Source of the DNA: Streptomyces sp. NBC_01754
GTDB lineage: Bacteria > Actinomycetota > Actinomycetes > Streptomycetales > Streptomycetaceae
DNA length: 64,000 nt
Direction of reading: 5' to 3'
NCBI RefSeq assembly: GCF_035918015.1
Contig: NZ_CP109132.1
Span: 2,294,001-2,358,000, forward strand
Every line of letters starts with the position of its first letter. Position 1 is the first letter of the stretch. The notes under the pieces are model-generated. The model ran no database searches and was not told the DNA's origin. It saw only the letters and a list, made by a program, of their open reading frames with translations. Positions 52,471-61,485 of the stretch are shown here, in pieces. The position numbers and the translations under genes were made by a program.

Positions 52471-55160
52471 GCGGAACCTCCGGAGATGAGGGTGAGGAAG
52501 GCGTCCTCCAGGCGGCGGTGCGGTCCGACCCCGGTCACCGGCACGTCGAGCCGGACGAGTTCGGCGACCAGGCCGGGGACGGTCGCCCCGTCCAGCCGGA
52601 CGAGCAGGCCGCGCCCGTCGTCGGTGCGGACGGCGGAGCCGACCCCGGACAGCACGGCGACCTTCTCCGCGAGTGGCTCCGGCACCTCGGCGGCGGTGGT
52701 CACCAGGACCACGTCGCCCGAACCCGTGATCTCGGCGACCGGGCCGGCCTGGACGAGCCGGCCCCGGTCCATGACGACGAGGTGGGTGCAGGACTGTTCG
52801 ACCTCGGAGAGGAGGTGACTGGAGACGATCACGGTGCGGCCGCCGGCCGCGTACCGGATCATCACGTCCCGCATCTCCCGGATCTGGGGCGGGTCGAGAC
52901 CGTTGGTCGGTTCGTCGAGGATGAGCAGGTCCGGCATGCCGAGCATGGCCTGGGCGATGGCGAGCCGCTGCCGCATGCCCTGGGAGTAGGTGCGTACGGC
53001 GCGGGCCAGGGCGTCGCCGAGCCCGGCGATCTCCAGGGCCTCGTCGAGGTGCGCGTCCTCGACGGGGCGTCCGGTGGCCTGCCAGTACAGCTCCAGGTTG
53101 GCGCGTCCGGACAGATGCGGCAGGAAACCCGCGCCCTCGACGAAGGCCCCGACCCGGGACAGCACCGGGGCTCCGGGACGGATGGCGTGCCCGAAGACCC
53201 GGATCTCACCGGCGTCGGGGGCGATGAGCCCCATCAGCATCCGCAGGGTGGTCGTCTTGCCGGCCCCGTTGGGCCCGAGCAGCCCCAGGACCTGTCCCTT
53301 CTCGACCTGGAAACCGAGGTCGCGGACCGCGTACCGGTCGGCGGACCTGGCGTACTTCTTGGACAGGCCGGTGATCCGCAGCGGTACGTCGGCGAGGTCC
53401 GGGTCGGGTGCGGCCACCGTGGAGCGCCTGCCCCCGTCCGGGCCGGGCGCGGGGGCCGTCGAGCGCCTGCGTCCGGTGAGCAGCAGGACGGCGGCGACGA
53501 GGAGCCCGGCGGCCGGAAGCCCCCAGGTCCACCACGGCAGACCGGCCGCGGCGGTCCGCACGGCGGGAGCGGTGGGGACGGTGAGCGGTCCGTCGAGGGA
53601 CACGGTGTACGTGGCCGGCTCGGCCGGGGACGCGTATCCCAGGTCGGTCGCGGACAGGACGAGGCGCAGCCGGTGCCCGGCGGCGAACTCGTGGTCCACG
53701 GCGGGCAGGGTCAGCTCGACGGGCCCGCCCTGCTCCCCCGGCGGAATCCGGCGGGGGGTGACGAGCTGGGACGGCAGAACCTGCTGCTTGCCGTCGGGGG
53801 ACACGTCGTACACCTTGCCGAACAGGACGGCGTCGCCCTGGTCGGCCTTGACGCTCACCCGGACGGTGGGCGATCCGGTGACGCGTACGGACGTGTCCAG
53901 CGGGGCGGAGTCGAAGCGCGCGTGCTGTCCGGGGAGGTCGAGGGAGAGCCCGACCCCGAGGGAGGACAGCTGGGAGAGCCCGCCACCGATGCCGGGCAGG
54001 GCCGACACGGAGGGCGGGTTGGCGCCGGCGGGGTTGCGGAACGTCTGCGTCCGCCGCCCTTCGAGCGCGATCTCCTCTCCGCCGCTGCGCAGTCCCGGGT
54101 ACACGGCCCCGTCCGCGCCCCGCATCAGGGCGGCCCCATCGGTGGAGTCGACACCTCCGGTACGGCTGACCCGGAAGGCGGGCCCGGTGTCGGCGCCCTC
54201 CTCGCCCTTCAGGTACCGGTCGAACCACTGGCCGATCCGGCGCTGGACCCGGTCCGCCTCCATGTTCCCGCCGTCGTGCCCTCCGGCGATCCAGTCGACG
54301 GCGACGGGCGCGCCGTTGGCACGGATGGCCTCCGCCATGGCGTCGGCCTGGTCGAGCGGGAAGAGGGAGTCGCTCTGGCCCTGGACGATGAGCGCGGGTA
54401 CGTCGATGCGGTCGGCCACGGCGACGGGCGACCGTTCCGTCAGGAGCCGCCGTGCGGCCTCGTCCGGCTTCCCGCTGACCGCGACCCGCTCGTACATCTC
54501 ACAGAGCCGCTTCTCCAGCTTCTGGCAGCCGCCACCCGTCGTGACGAACAGCCCGGCCCAGAGCTTCTTGAACACCCCGTCGGGGAACAGGGCGTCGGCC
54601 AGGTCCCAGTAGGTGATCATCGGTGCGACGGCGTCGACCCGCGGGTCGTACCCGGCGGCCAGCAACGACACGGCCCCGCCGTACGAGGCACCCGTCACGC
54701 CGACACGCGGGTCCCCCTTCGCGTCGAGCTGCACCTCGGGCCGGCCCGCGAGCCAGTCGATGAGCCCGGAGACGTCCCTGACCTCCGCGTCGGGCGCGTT
54801 CAGCGTGATCTCGCCGGTGGTCTTGCCGAACCCGCGCGCGGACCAGGTCAGTACGGCGTACCCGTCGGCGGCCAGCTTCTCGGCCTGGGCCCGCACATCG
54901 TCCTTGCTGCCACCGAAGCCGTGGCCGATGAGCACGGCAGGCCTGCGCTGCGAGCCGCCGTTCGTGAAGTACGAGGTGTCGACGGACACCCCGTTCATCC
55001 GCATCATCCGGTCCTCGCGGTGCACGGCCGGCGTACTGCCGTCGGCCACGGCGGTCCAGGTACCGGCGCCCGCGAGCAGGACGAGCACGGCGACGAGCGC
55101 GGCCCACCTGCCCCGGGTGCGGGGCAGGCGGGGGCGCCACCGGGAAGTCGGGATCTCCAT
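52467..55160 (-). CDS. Alpha/beta hydrolase (X-Pro peptidase-like)-ABC ATPase fusion
   Basis: 897 aa, ATG at 55160. An N-terminal membrane segment (WAALVAVLVLLAGAGTWTAV) is followed by an S15-type hydrolase: oxyanion region LIGHGFGGSKDDV, nucleophile in GVTGASYGGAVSLLAAGYDP, Asp in LIVQGQSDSLFPL, His in AGGHDGGN, and an X-Pro-type beta-sandwich. A second membrane span near residue 530 (WWTWGLPAAGLLVAAVLLLTG) leads to a cytoplasmic ABC ATPase: LLGPNGAGKTTTLRM, YSQGMRQRLAIAQAM, LLILDEPTNGLD. The layout puts a peptidase outside and the pump motor inside. With the downstream permease it could export and process, or sense, the same substrate. Confidence 0.88.
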   Translation of the reverse strand: MEIPTSRWRPRLPRTRGRWAALVAVLVLLAGAGTWTAVADGSTPAVHREDRMMRMNGVSVDTSYFTNGGSQRRPAVLIGHGFGGSKDDVRAQAEKLAADGYAVLTWSARGFGKTTGEITLNAPDAEVRDVSGLIDWLAGRPEVQLDAKGDPRVGVTGASYGGAVSLLAAGYDPRVDAVAPMITYWDLADALFPDGVFKKLWAGLFVTTGGGCQKLEKRLCEMYERVAVSGKPDEAARRLLTERSPVAVADRIDVPALIVQGQSDSLFPLDQADAMAEAIRANGAPVAVDWIAGGHDGGNMEADRVQRRIGQWFDRYLKGEEGADTGPAFRVSRTGGVDSTDGAALMRGADGAVYPGLRSGGEEIALEGRRTQTFRNPAGANPPSVSALPGIGGGLSQLSSLGVGLSLDLPGQHARFDSAPLDTSVRVTGSPTVRVSVKADQGDAVLFGKVYDVSPDGKQQVLPSQLVTPRRIPPGEQGGPVELTLPAVDHEFAAGHRLRLVLSATDLGYASPAEPATYTVSLDGPLTVPTAPAVRTAAAGLPWWTWGLPAAGLLVAAVLLLTGRRRSTAPAPGPDGGRRSTVAAPDPDLADVPLRITGLSKKYARSADRYAVRDLGFQVEKGQVLGLLGPNGAGKTTTLRMLMGLIAPDAGEIRVFGHAIRPGAPVLSRVGAFVEGAGFLPHLSGRANLELYWQATGRPVEDAHLDEALEIAGLGDALARAVRTYSQGMRQRLAIAQAMLGMPDLLILDEPTNGLDPPQIREMRDVMIRYAAGGRTVIVSSHLLSEVEQSCTHLVVMDRGRLVQAGPVAEITGSGDVVLVTTAAEVPEPLAEKVAVLSGVGSAVRTDDGRGLLVRLDGATVPGLVAELVRLDVPVTGVGPHRRLEDAFLTLISGGSA

Positions 55161-55365
55161 GGTCCGACCCTAGACGGCCCGTGCCGGGTGCCGTGGTGCC
55201 CCCCGGGGGGAGGTTGGGAACCTCCCTGAGGGGTACGCCTGCCCCTCTCCTACTCCACCCGTGGTACGCCACCGCCCCGACGACCCGCCGACGCATCGCA
55301 AGAACCGCCCGCCGACGCGCCTCCGTTCCGCTGCTATCGCGGGGGAGGCGGGGAGCTGTGAACCA

Positions 55366-56432
55366 GGGACCATCCCCGCCTACGCGGGGAGCAACGGGCC
55401 GCCTCGATGCGGTACAACGTGGCCCGGGGGCCATCCCCGCATACGCGGGGAGCGGCGTAGGAGCAAGCTAGCTCGCCGCGCTACCCCGGGACCATCCCTG
55501 CATGGGCGGGGAGCAGTTCGCGGGGAAGCCGCTGACGATCTTCCCGATGGGACCATCCCCGCATGCGCGGGGAGCAGGTCCTCGCTCGGCTCTCGGTCGG
55601 GGTCCCGTTGGGACCACCCCCGCACGCGCGGGGAGCAGATGACCAGGAGCTCCTCGGCGCCCATCCCAAAGGGACCATCCCCGCACGCGCGGGGAGCAGC
55701 GCGGCACCGACCGGCAGGCCGCCCGCGACGCGGGACCATCCCCGCACGCGCGGGGAGCAGCACAGCACCCCACGGAACGCCTGACCCGGCAGGGGACCAT
55801 CCCCGCACGCGCGGGGAGCAGTCGGGCAGCTGACGGCCCTGGCGCGGGGCACGAGGACCATCCCCGCACGCGCGGGGATCAGACGACCGACGCGCAAGGC
55901 GTACTTCCGGTGGCTGGGACCATCCCCGCACGCGCGGGGAGCAGGCCGTCGGGGTCGTCGAGCATCGATGCGACGAGGGACCATCCCCGCACGCGCGGGG
56001 AGCAGGACCGCACGTCGGGAGCGTGAGGAGAGGGAGCGGGACCATCCCCGCACGCGCGGGGAGCAGGAGGAGAGCGTGAAGCCGGACGACACGGGGGTGG
56101 GACCATCCCCGCACGCGCGGGGAGCAGGCTGCCGACAACCGCCAGATGGCGCGCGGACTGGGACCATCCCCGCACGCGCGGGGAGCAGCTCCAGCTCCAG
56201 GCCATCGGCGCCGGCGGATGGGGACCATCCCCGCACGCGCGGGGAGCAGTTGCCTTTCTTGAGATCACCGCGAGCTACCTCGGGACCATCCCCGCACGCG
56301 CGGGGAGCAGACCAGGCTGACGAACTCCGCGCCCTCTCCGCCGGGACCATCCCCGCACGCGCGGGGAGCAGGAGCATGAGCATGGTCTTGCCGTAGCCGG
56401 GGAGGGACCATCCCCGCACGCGCGGGGAGCAG
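55366..56432 (-). CRISPR. Type I-E CRISPR array, 18 repeats and 17 spacers
   Basis: 29-bp repeats begin GGGACCATCCCCGC and end GCGGGGAGCAG on the plus strand, with a period of 61 bp (32-nt spacers; one of 33 at 55883-55915). They start at 55366, 55427, 55488, 55549, 55610, 55671, 55732, 55793, 55854, 55916, 55977, 56038, 56099, 56160, 56221, 56282, 56343 and 56404. Read as CTGCTCCCCGCGCG...GGGATGGTCCC the repeat has the form of type I-E, so crRNA comes from the minus strand. The left repeats (1-5) are degenerate, marking the old trailer end; the newest spacer is 56372-56403. No cas gene is present in the window. Confidence 0.97.
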
Positions 56433-56540
56433 ACTGCGTGACCAGCAAGTTTATCGACCCGGTTGGCCATTCTGAAGCACTTTCACCAACTCCGACATAG
56501 TGCGCAACCCAGCCAGAACTGCCCATCCGCAGCAGTCCAG
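56433..56540 (-). promoter_or_regulatory. CRISPR leader
   Basis: The 100 or so bases to the right of the last intact repeat are AT-richer than the surroundings. On the minus strand they contain TAAACT (56453 to 56448) as a likely -10, close to the first repeat, and GGTGAAAGTGCTTCAGAATGG further upstream in a pattern seen in actinobacterial I-E leaders. The leader both starts transcription and directs new spacer insertion. Confidence 0.7.
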
Positions 56541-56648
56541 AAGCGTCAGCCTAGTACTCCGACCGCGTGGGTTCACCGGTCTACTCATCGAGGCGCGCTG
56601 GATGTCCGGGGACATCCGTCCGGATACTAGATGATCGATTCCAAGGGG

Positions 56649-57563
56649 TCAGTGGTCGTAGGCGGTCAGTGAGCGTAGGACGGGCTGGCTGGTGTGGTCG
56701 TTGTGCCAGATCGCGGCGGTCAGCGCGAGGATACGCTGCATGACGCGGGCGATGACACCGCGGGGTGTGCGCCCGCGGTGCTGTTCGAGGTCGAGCTGGC
56801 CCTTGAAGGTCTCGTTGACCGACTCGATGACCTGCCGCAACGGCTTGAACAGGGGCGCTCCGGGCCGTTCCGGCTCGCCCTTGCGGGCCGGCCGCAGCAG
56901 CCGGATGTCCTGCTCGGCCAACTGGTGCTCGAAGGCGCGGCCGAAGTAGTGCTTGTCGCCGATCAGCGTCTGCCCGGCCCGGGCGGCGACCAGTTCCGGT
57001 TCGGCGGCGAGCAGGTCCAGCAGGGTCTCGCGTTCGTCGGCCTTGGCCCCGGTCAGGGCGAAGGCGATGGGCAGGCCCTGCAGGGTGCACACCAGGTGCA
57101 GGCGCAGGTCCCAGAAGAAGCGGCTGTGGCTGGCGCAGTACCCGTACTCGGCCCATCCGGCCAGGTCGGAGCGCTTGACGGTCTCGCGGGAGCGTCCGCA
57201 CTCCACCGGCGTGGAGTCCACGATCCACACGTCATCACTCCATACAGAGGTGTCGGTTGCCAGCACCCGGGTCACCCGCCGCAACAGCTCGGTGGCCTTG
57301 CGTAGGCGCTTGTTGTAGCCGGGCTGCTTGGGCGGGTAGGGGAAGAGATGCCGCAGGTGGGCGCGGGCGTGGCGGAGCCACTTGGCCTCGGAGGTGAAGC
57401 CCAGCATGGCCTGCATCATCGCGAGCGTGACCAGCTCGGCATCGGTCAGTTGCGGGGCGATCCCGACCGCCGGACGCCAGGGCGCCAGGTGCGGTGAGTC
57501 CTTCAGCAGGTCGTCGGTCTTCACATAGAGTGCGGTGGCGAGGGAGTCCAACTCTGTCTTCAC
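56649..57563 (-). CDS. IS982-family transposase
   Basis: 304 aa, ATG at 57563. It has the DDE fold of IS982 transposases: first Asp in WIVDSTPVECGRSRE, second in GDKHYFG, and Glu in SVNETFKGQLD. SHSRFFWDLRLHLVCTLQGL and the ending AAIWHND are family traits. The N-terminal TDAELVTLAMMQAMLGFTSE is the usual helical region. The reading frame is intact, so it may be active. Confidence 0.88.
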   Translation of the reverse strand: MKTELDSLATALYVKTDDLLKDSPHLAPWRPAVGIAPQLTDAELVTLAMMQAMLGFTSEAKWLRHARAHLRHLFPYPPKQPGYNKRLRKATELLRRVTRVLATDTSVWSDDVWIVDSTPVECGRSRETVKRSDLAGWAEYGYCASHSRFFWDLRLHLVCTLQGLPIAFALTGAKADERETLLDLLAAEPELVAARAGQTLIGDKHYFGRAFEHQLAEQDIRLLRPARKGEPERPGAPLFKPLRQVIESVNETFKGQLDLEQHRGRTPRGVIARVMQRILALTAAIWHNDHTSQPVLRSLTAYDH

Positions 57564-57647
57564 ACACTGACGTTGGACTCCCTCCTTCCAACCCCTCGGG
57601 CGATTCTCTGGAACGGATCAGCATGTGGAGATCGATGGCCCGCGGAC

Positions 57648-58157
57648 TCAGGCGCCCACGGTCCCGTCGACACCTTCACGCAGAAAGTCCGCGTGCCCGT
57701 TGTGGCGGCCGTACTCCAGAAGCACGTACACCATCACCATCCGCAGCGACACCTCCTCGCCCCTTCGTGGCTGATACCCGGCCTGGTCCAGGGACTCAGC
57801 CTCCCGCTCGATACGGCGCGAGTTCTCCACCTCGGCATCCCAGGCCACGAACGCCTCGTCCCTGGTCGACGCACTCGCGTCGTACGCTGCCTGAAAGTCG
57901 ATCTTGTCAGACCAGACCATGGGCGCGTCGTTGTCCTCGAACACTCGACGGAACCAAGCACGCTCCACCTCCGCCATGTGCCGCACCAGACCGAGCAGCG
58001 AAAGCGTGGACGGCGGCATCGACTGCTGTCGCAGCTCCTCGTCGGTGAGCCCTTCGCACTTCATGGCGAGGGTCGCGCGGTGGTAGTCGAGGAAAGCCCG
58101 CAGCATGTCGCGTTCGCTGCCAAAACTGGGCGGTCCTATGCGGTTGTCGCTGGTCAC
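57648..58157 (-). CDS. DinB-family (DUF664) protein carried inside the IS unit
   Basis: 169 aa. The four-helix DinB_2 bundle is visible with metal-ligand histidines: LLGLVRHMAEVERAWFRRVF (first His), and VMVYVLLEYGRHNGHADFLRE (two more). Such proteins include thiol-dependent transferases, for example mycothiol-linked ones, but the reaction is not known here. It lies between the transposase start and the right terminal repeat, on the same strand, and so would move with the element. Confidence 0.85.
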   Translation of the reverse strand: MTSDNRIGPPSFGSERDMLRAFLDYHRATLAMKCEGLTDEELRQQSMPPSTLSLLGLVRHMAEVERAWFRRVFEDNDAPMVWSDKIDFQAAYDASASTRDEAFVAWDAEVENSRRIEREAESLDQAGYQPRRGEEVSLRMVMVYVLLEYGRHNGHADFLREGVDGTVGA

Positions 58158-58332
58158 TGGTTGTGCTCCTCATCCGTGCCTGCGTTGAGGGCCAGTATCT
58201 ACTCCCGTCGGCTGTCCCCTACGAGGGCCGTCAACCGGACCTGATTGTTCCCTCGGAGGTCGCCGAACACAGGAACCGGAAAGGCTCATTGGATCCCGCA
58301 GCCGCAACTACCCCTTGGAATCGATCATCTAG

Positions 58333-59777
58333 TAGGGCTTTGGTAGGTACCCCGGATGGCCGGACACCGGTAGTGTTGTGATCTTCTGTCAGGTGTGACA
58401 CCTGAGGAGATGGAAGAGGTCCGTCCGCGCCTGGAGGCGTTCGCGGCCCAGATGCTGGGACCCTTGGCCCGTCGGGACCAGCGGGCCAAGGGTGAGCTGT
58501 ATCTGCGTGGGCTGATGCTGGACGGCAAGCGCAAGTCGATGCAGCCGATGGCCGAGCGTCTGGGCGTGGACCACCAGCAGCTCCAGCAGTTCGTCTCCTC
58601 CTCCACCTGGGACTACTCCAAGGTCCGGGAAAAGGTGGCGCGTTGGGCCGCGGCACACATTTCGCCCGAGGCGTACGCGATCGATGATGTCGGTTTCCCC
58701 AAGGACGGCTACGACTCGCCGGGGGTGGCGCGGATGTACTGCGGGGCGCTGGGCAAGCGGGGTAACTGCCAGGTCGGGGTCAGTGTGAACCTGGTCTCCG
58801 ACCGTGCGTCCTCGGCCGTCGACTGGCGCCTGTTCCTGCCCGAGAGCTGGGACGACACCAAGCACGGCGAGGACCCGCTGCTGGCCGGGGCGATCCGGCG
58901 CCGCCGGGCCAGGGCGGGCGTCCCCGATGCGGCACGGCACCGGGAGAAGTGGCGCCTGGCCCTGGACATGCTGGATGAGGTCCGCGGGGACTGGGAGCTG
59001 CCGGACCTGCCGGTCGTCGCCGACGCCGGATACGGCGACGCCACGGGCTTTCGCGAGGGCCTGACCGAGCGCGGTCTGACCTACGCGGTCGCGGTCAAGG
59101 CCACCACGACCGCCCACCCGGGCGACGCGACGCTCCAGCGCCCGCCGTACTCCGGGCAGGGCCGCCCTCCCGTGTCCGCCTACCCCCACCCCCACACCAC
59201 CCTGCGCGAACTTGCCCGGACAGCCGGACAGACGGCCACCCGCACCGTCACCTGGCGCCAGGGCAGCAAGACCACCAAGCGCAACCCGAACGCCGAGATG
59301 CGCTCGCAGTTCCTGGCCCTGCGGGTCCGCCCGGCCAACCGACACATCCGCCGAAACGCAGACGGCTCCCTTCCCGACTGCCGGCTGCTCGTCGAGTGGC
59401 CACCCGACTCCGCCGAACCAACCGACTACTGGCTCTCGACACTGCCCGCCGACACCCCACTGCGCGAGCTCGTCCGAATCGCCAAGATCCGCTGGCGAGT
59501 CGAGCACGACTACCGCGAGCTCAAGGACGGCCTCGGCCTGGACCACTTCGAGGGCCGCAACTACCTCGGCTGGCACCGCCACGTCACCCTCGCCTCCCTC
59601 GCCCAAGCCTTCTGCACAATGCTCAGGCTCGACCCAAAAGCCCCTGCGCCGGCCTGACCCTCTACGCGGTCCTCCGCGAACTCCAGGCCCTCCTGGCCAC
59701 CTGGACCGGCGCCTGCTCGATATGCGGCCAACCCGCACCAAGACCCGACCCCCACCACAGGACCTAACAAAGCCCTA
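58333..59777 (+). mobile_element. IS701-family insertion sequence
   Basis: 1,445 bp, with imperfect inverted ends: TAGGGCTTTGGTAGGT from 58333 and the complement of TAGGGCTTTGTTAGGT ending at 59777. It is flanked by CTAG (58329-58332 and 59778-59781), a 4-bp target duplication of the YTAR kind known for IS701. Its left CTAG is also the tip of the neighbouring IS982-type unit, so the insertion hit that element's end. Confidence 0.88.
58395..59657 (+). CDS. IS701-family transposase
   Basis: 420 aa, GTG at 58395. The DDE domain has AIDDVGFPKDGYDSPGVARMY (first Asp), VVADAGYGDATGFREGL (second) and RWRVEHDYRELKDGLGLDHFEGR (Glu). The N-terminal region (MQPMAERLGVDHQQLQQFVSSS) is typical of the IS701/ISAb group. 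The frame is intact and it fills most of the element. Confidence 0.92.
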   Translation: MTPEEMEEVRPRLEAFAAQMLGPLARRDQRAKGELYLRGLMLDGKRKSMQPMAERLGVDHQQLQQFVSSSTWDYSKVREKVARWAAAHISPEAYAIDDVGFPKDGYDSPGVARMYCGALGKRGNCQVGVSVNLVSDRASSAVDWRLFLPESWDDTKHGEDPLLAGAIRRRRARAGVPDAARHREKWRLALDMLDEVRGDWELPDLPVVADAGYGDATGFREGLTERGLTYAVAVKATTTAHPGDATLQRPPYSGQGRPPVSAYPHPHTTLRELARTAGQTATRTVTWRQGSKTTKRNPNAEMRSQFLALRVRPANRHIRRNADGSLPDCRLLVEWPPDSAEPTDYWLSTLPADTPLRELVRIAKIRWRVEHDYRELKDGLGLDHFEGRNYLGWHRHVTLASLAQAFCTMLRLDPKAPAPA

Positions 59778-59781
59778 CTAG

Positions 59782-61485
59782 AAGGTTGCTGAAAATGTTG
59801 GGTTCTGGCCCCGCTCCGGGTGGATTGGGGTCAGTCTTGTGTTCATGCAGGGGGAATGGGCTGGGGAGAGCGTTGGCGAGGACGTGTGGGAGTCGTGCCG
59901 GGAGTTGATCCCTGCCGGGAGCGTGTTCGCGTTTCTGGCCGAACATCGAGAGGTTCTCTTCCCCGGTGCCATGTTCGCGGACATGTATCCCTCGGTGAAC
60001 GGGCGTCCTTCGCTGCCACCGCAGGTCCTGGCCGTCACGGTGGTGCTGCAGAGCCTGCACGGGCTCTCGGATTTCGAGACGGTGCAGGAGTTGCGCTGCG
60101 ACCTGCGGTGGAAGGCCGCGTGCGGACTTGGGTTGCACGACACCGCCTTCGATCCGTCACTGTTGACCTATTTCCGCCGTCGGCTTCAGCGTTCCAGTGA
60201 CCCGAACCGGTTGTTCGCCAAGGTCAGAGAGGTCGTCGCAGCCACCGGCGTGCTCAGGGGCAAGCATCGACGGGCGCTGGACTCCACCGTCCTGGACGAC
60301 GCGGTGGCCACTCAGGACACCGTGACCCAGCTGATTGCCGCGATCCGCCGGGTGATCCGCGTGGTCCCCGGCGCCCAGCAGGTCGCCGACCAGTGGTGCA
60401 CCGCCCACGATTACACCGACCCGGGCAAACCGAAGATCGCCTGGAACGACAAGCAGGCCCGCGCCGCTCTGATCGACGCCTTGGTCACCGACGCACTGAA
60501 CCTGCTGGGCCGGCTGCCCGACCAGGAGCTGGGAGAAGCGGCGGCGCACGCGGTCGGCCTGCTCGCGCTAATCGCCGGGCAGGACGTGGAACCCGCCGAC
60601 GGTTCCGACGGGCGGGACGGGCGGTGGCGCATCGCCCGGCGTACGGTCTATGACCGCACTGTTTCCACGGTCGATCCCGAGGCCCGGCACATCCACAAGA
60701 ACCGCTCCCGCCACCAGGAAGGCTTCCGTGCCCATGTGGCGTTCGAGCCCGAGGAAGGACTGTTCACCGAGGTCGCCCTGACCGCCGGCAGCGGAGCCCA
60801 CAATCACGAGGCCGCTGTCGCCCGGGACCTCCTCGCCCACGAGGAATCCCCGGTCACTGCCCTGGGCGATGCCGCTTACGGCACCGGCGAGTTACGCGAA
60901 CACCTGCAAGAGCAGGGACACCACCTGGTCCTCAAGCCACCACCGCTGCGGCCGGCCGTCCCCGGCGGGTTCACCGCCGACGACTTCGACGTCGACACCA
61001 CGAACGGCCAGGTCACCTGCCCGGCCGGACACACCGTCCTCCTCGGCCAGGTCCGCCAGGGCGGCGAACGCCAGGCCCAGTTCAAGAAACTGTGCGCCGA
61101 CTGCCCGCTGCGGGAACACTGCACGAAGTCCAAGACCGGCCGGGTCTTCACCGTCCATGCCAAGTACGACCTGCTCAAGGCCGCCCGCGACGAGGCTGCC
61201 ACCAGCAAGGACTGGCAAGCCGAGTACCGGCGGTGGCGGCCACCGGTCGAACGGGCCATCGCCTGGCTCGTCGCCAGGGGCAACCGCCGAGTGCCCTACC
61301 GCGGCGTCCTGAAGAACAACACCTGGCTCCACCACCGCGCAGCAGCCCTCAACCTCCGCCGGCTGATCCACCTCGGCCTCACCCGAACCGACAACACCTG
61401 GCACCTCATCCCCGCCACCGCATAGCGAAAAGGGGCCGCCCGGCCTGCGGCCGGACAGCCCCCCAACAAGATTTTCAGCAGCCTT
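59782..61485 (+). mobile_element. IS1182-family insertion sequence
   Basis: 1,704 bp. Ends are AAGGTTGCTGAAAATGTTG from 59782 and the complement of AAGGCTGCTGAAAATCTTG ending at 61485, matching at 15 of the first 16 positions. CTAG lies on both sides (59778-59781 and 61486-61489). The left CTAG is shared with the IS701 element. A GC-rich hairpin (about 61437-61463) follows the transposase stop inside the element. Confidence 0.85.
59845..61425 (+). CDS. IS1182-family transposase
   Basis: 526 aa from ATG at 59845 (GTG at 59839 possible). It starts MQGEWAGESVGEDVWESC, then FPGAMFADMYPSVNGRPSLPP, the usual IS1182 N-terminus. DDE residues fall in RALDSTVLDDAVATQD, ALGDAAYGTGELREHL and RRWRPPVERAIAWLV. 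A Cys cluster (CADCPLREHC) sits before the last part. It contains a TTA codon in GELREHL, unusual in this genome and possibly linking transposition to bldA. The frame is intact. Confidence 0.92.
   Translation: MQGEWAGESVGEDVWESCRELIPAGSVFAFLAEHREVLFPGAMFADMYPSVNGRPSLPPQVLAVTVVLQSLHGLSDFETVQELRCDLRWKAACGLGLHDTAFDPSLLTYFRRRLQRSSDPNRLFAKVREVVAATGVLRGKHRRALDSTVLDDAVATQDTVTQLIAAIRRVIRVVPGAQQVADQWCTAHDYTDPGKPKIAWNDKQARAALIDALVTDALNLLGRLPDQELGEAAAHAVGLLALIAGQDVEPADGSDGRDGRWRIARRTVYDRTVSTVDPEARHIHKNRSRHQEGFRAHVAFEPEEGLFTEVALTAGSGAHNHEAAVARDLLAHEESPVTALGDAAYGTGELREHLQEQGHHLVLKPPPLRPAVPGGFTADDFDVDTTNGQVTCPAGHTVLLGQVRQGGERQAQFKKLCADCPLREHCTKSKTGRVFTVHAKYDLLKAARDEAATSKDWQAEYRRWRPPVERAIAWLVARGNRRVPYRGVLKNNTWLHHRAAALNLRRLIHLGLTRTDNTWHLIPATA

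Larger units (their letters stand above)
56631..58328 (-). mobile_element. IS982-type unit with a DinB passenger gene
   Basis: Perfect 19-bp terminal inverted repeats (ATGATCGATTCCAAGGGGT at 56631-56649, complement at 58310-58328) enclose a transposase and a second, unrelated gene. CTAG flanks both ends (56627-56630 and 58329-58332). The unit is 1,698 bp, longer than a plain IS982 element of about 1 kb. A weaker match to the end sequence, ACCCCTCGGGCGATT at 57591, may be the original right end before the passenger was gained. The transposase stop codon overlaps the left repeat. Confidence 0.72.

Noticed and set aside
55481..56470. ORFs of 282-329 codons with CSPRVRGWS and APRACGDGP repeats
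   Set aside because: These are translations of the CRISPR repeats, a well-known database artefact, and not proteins.
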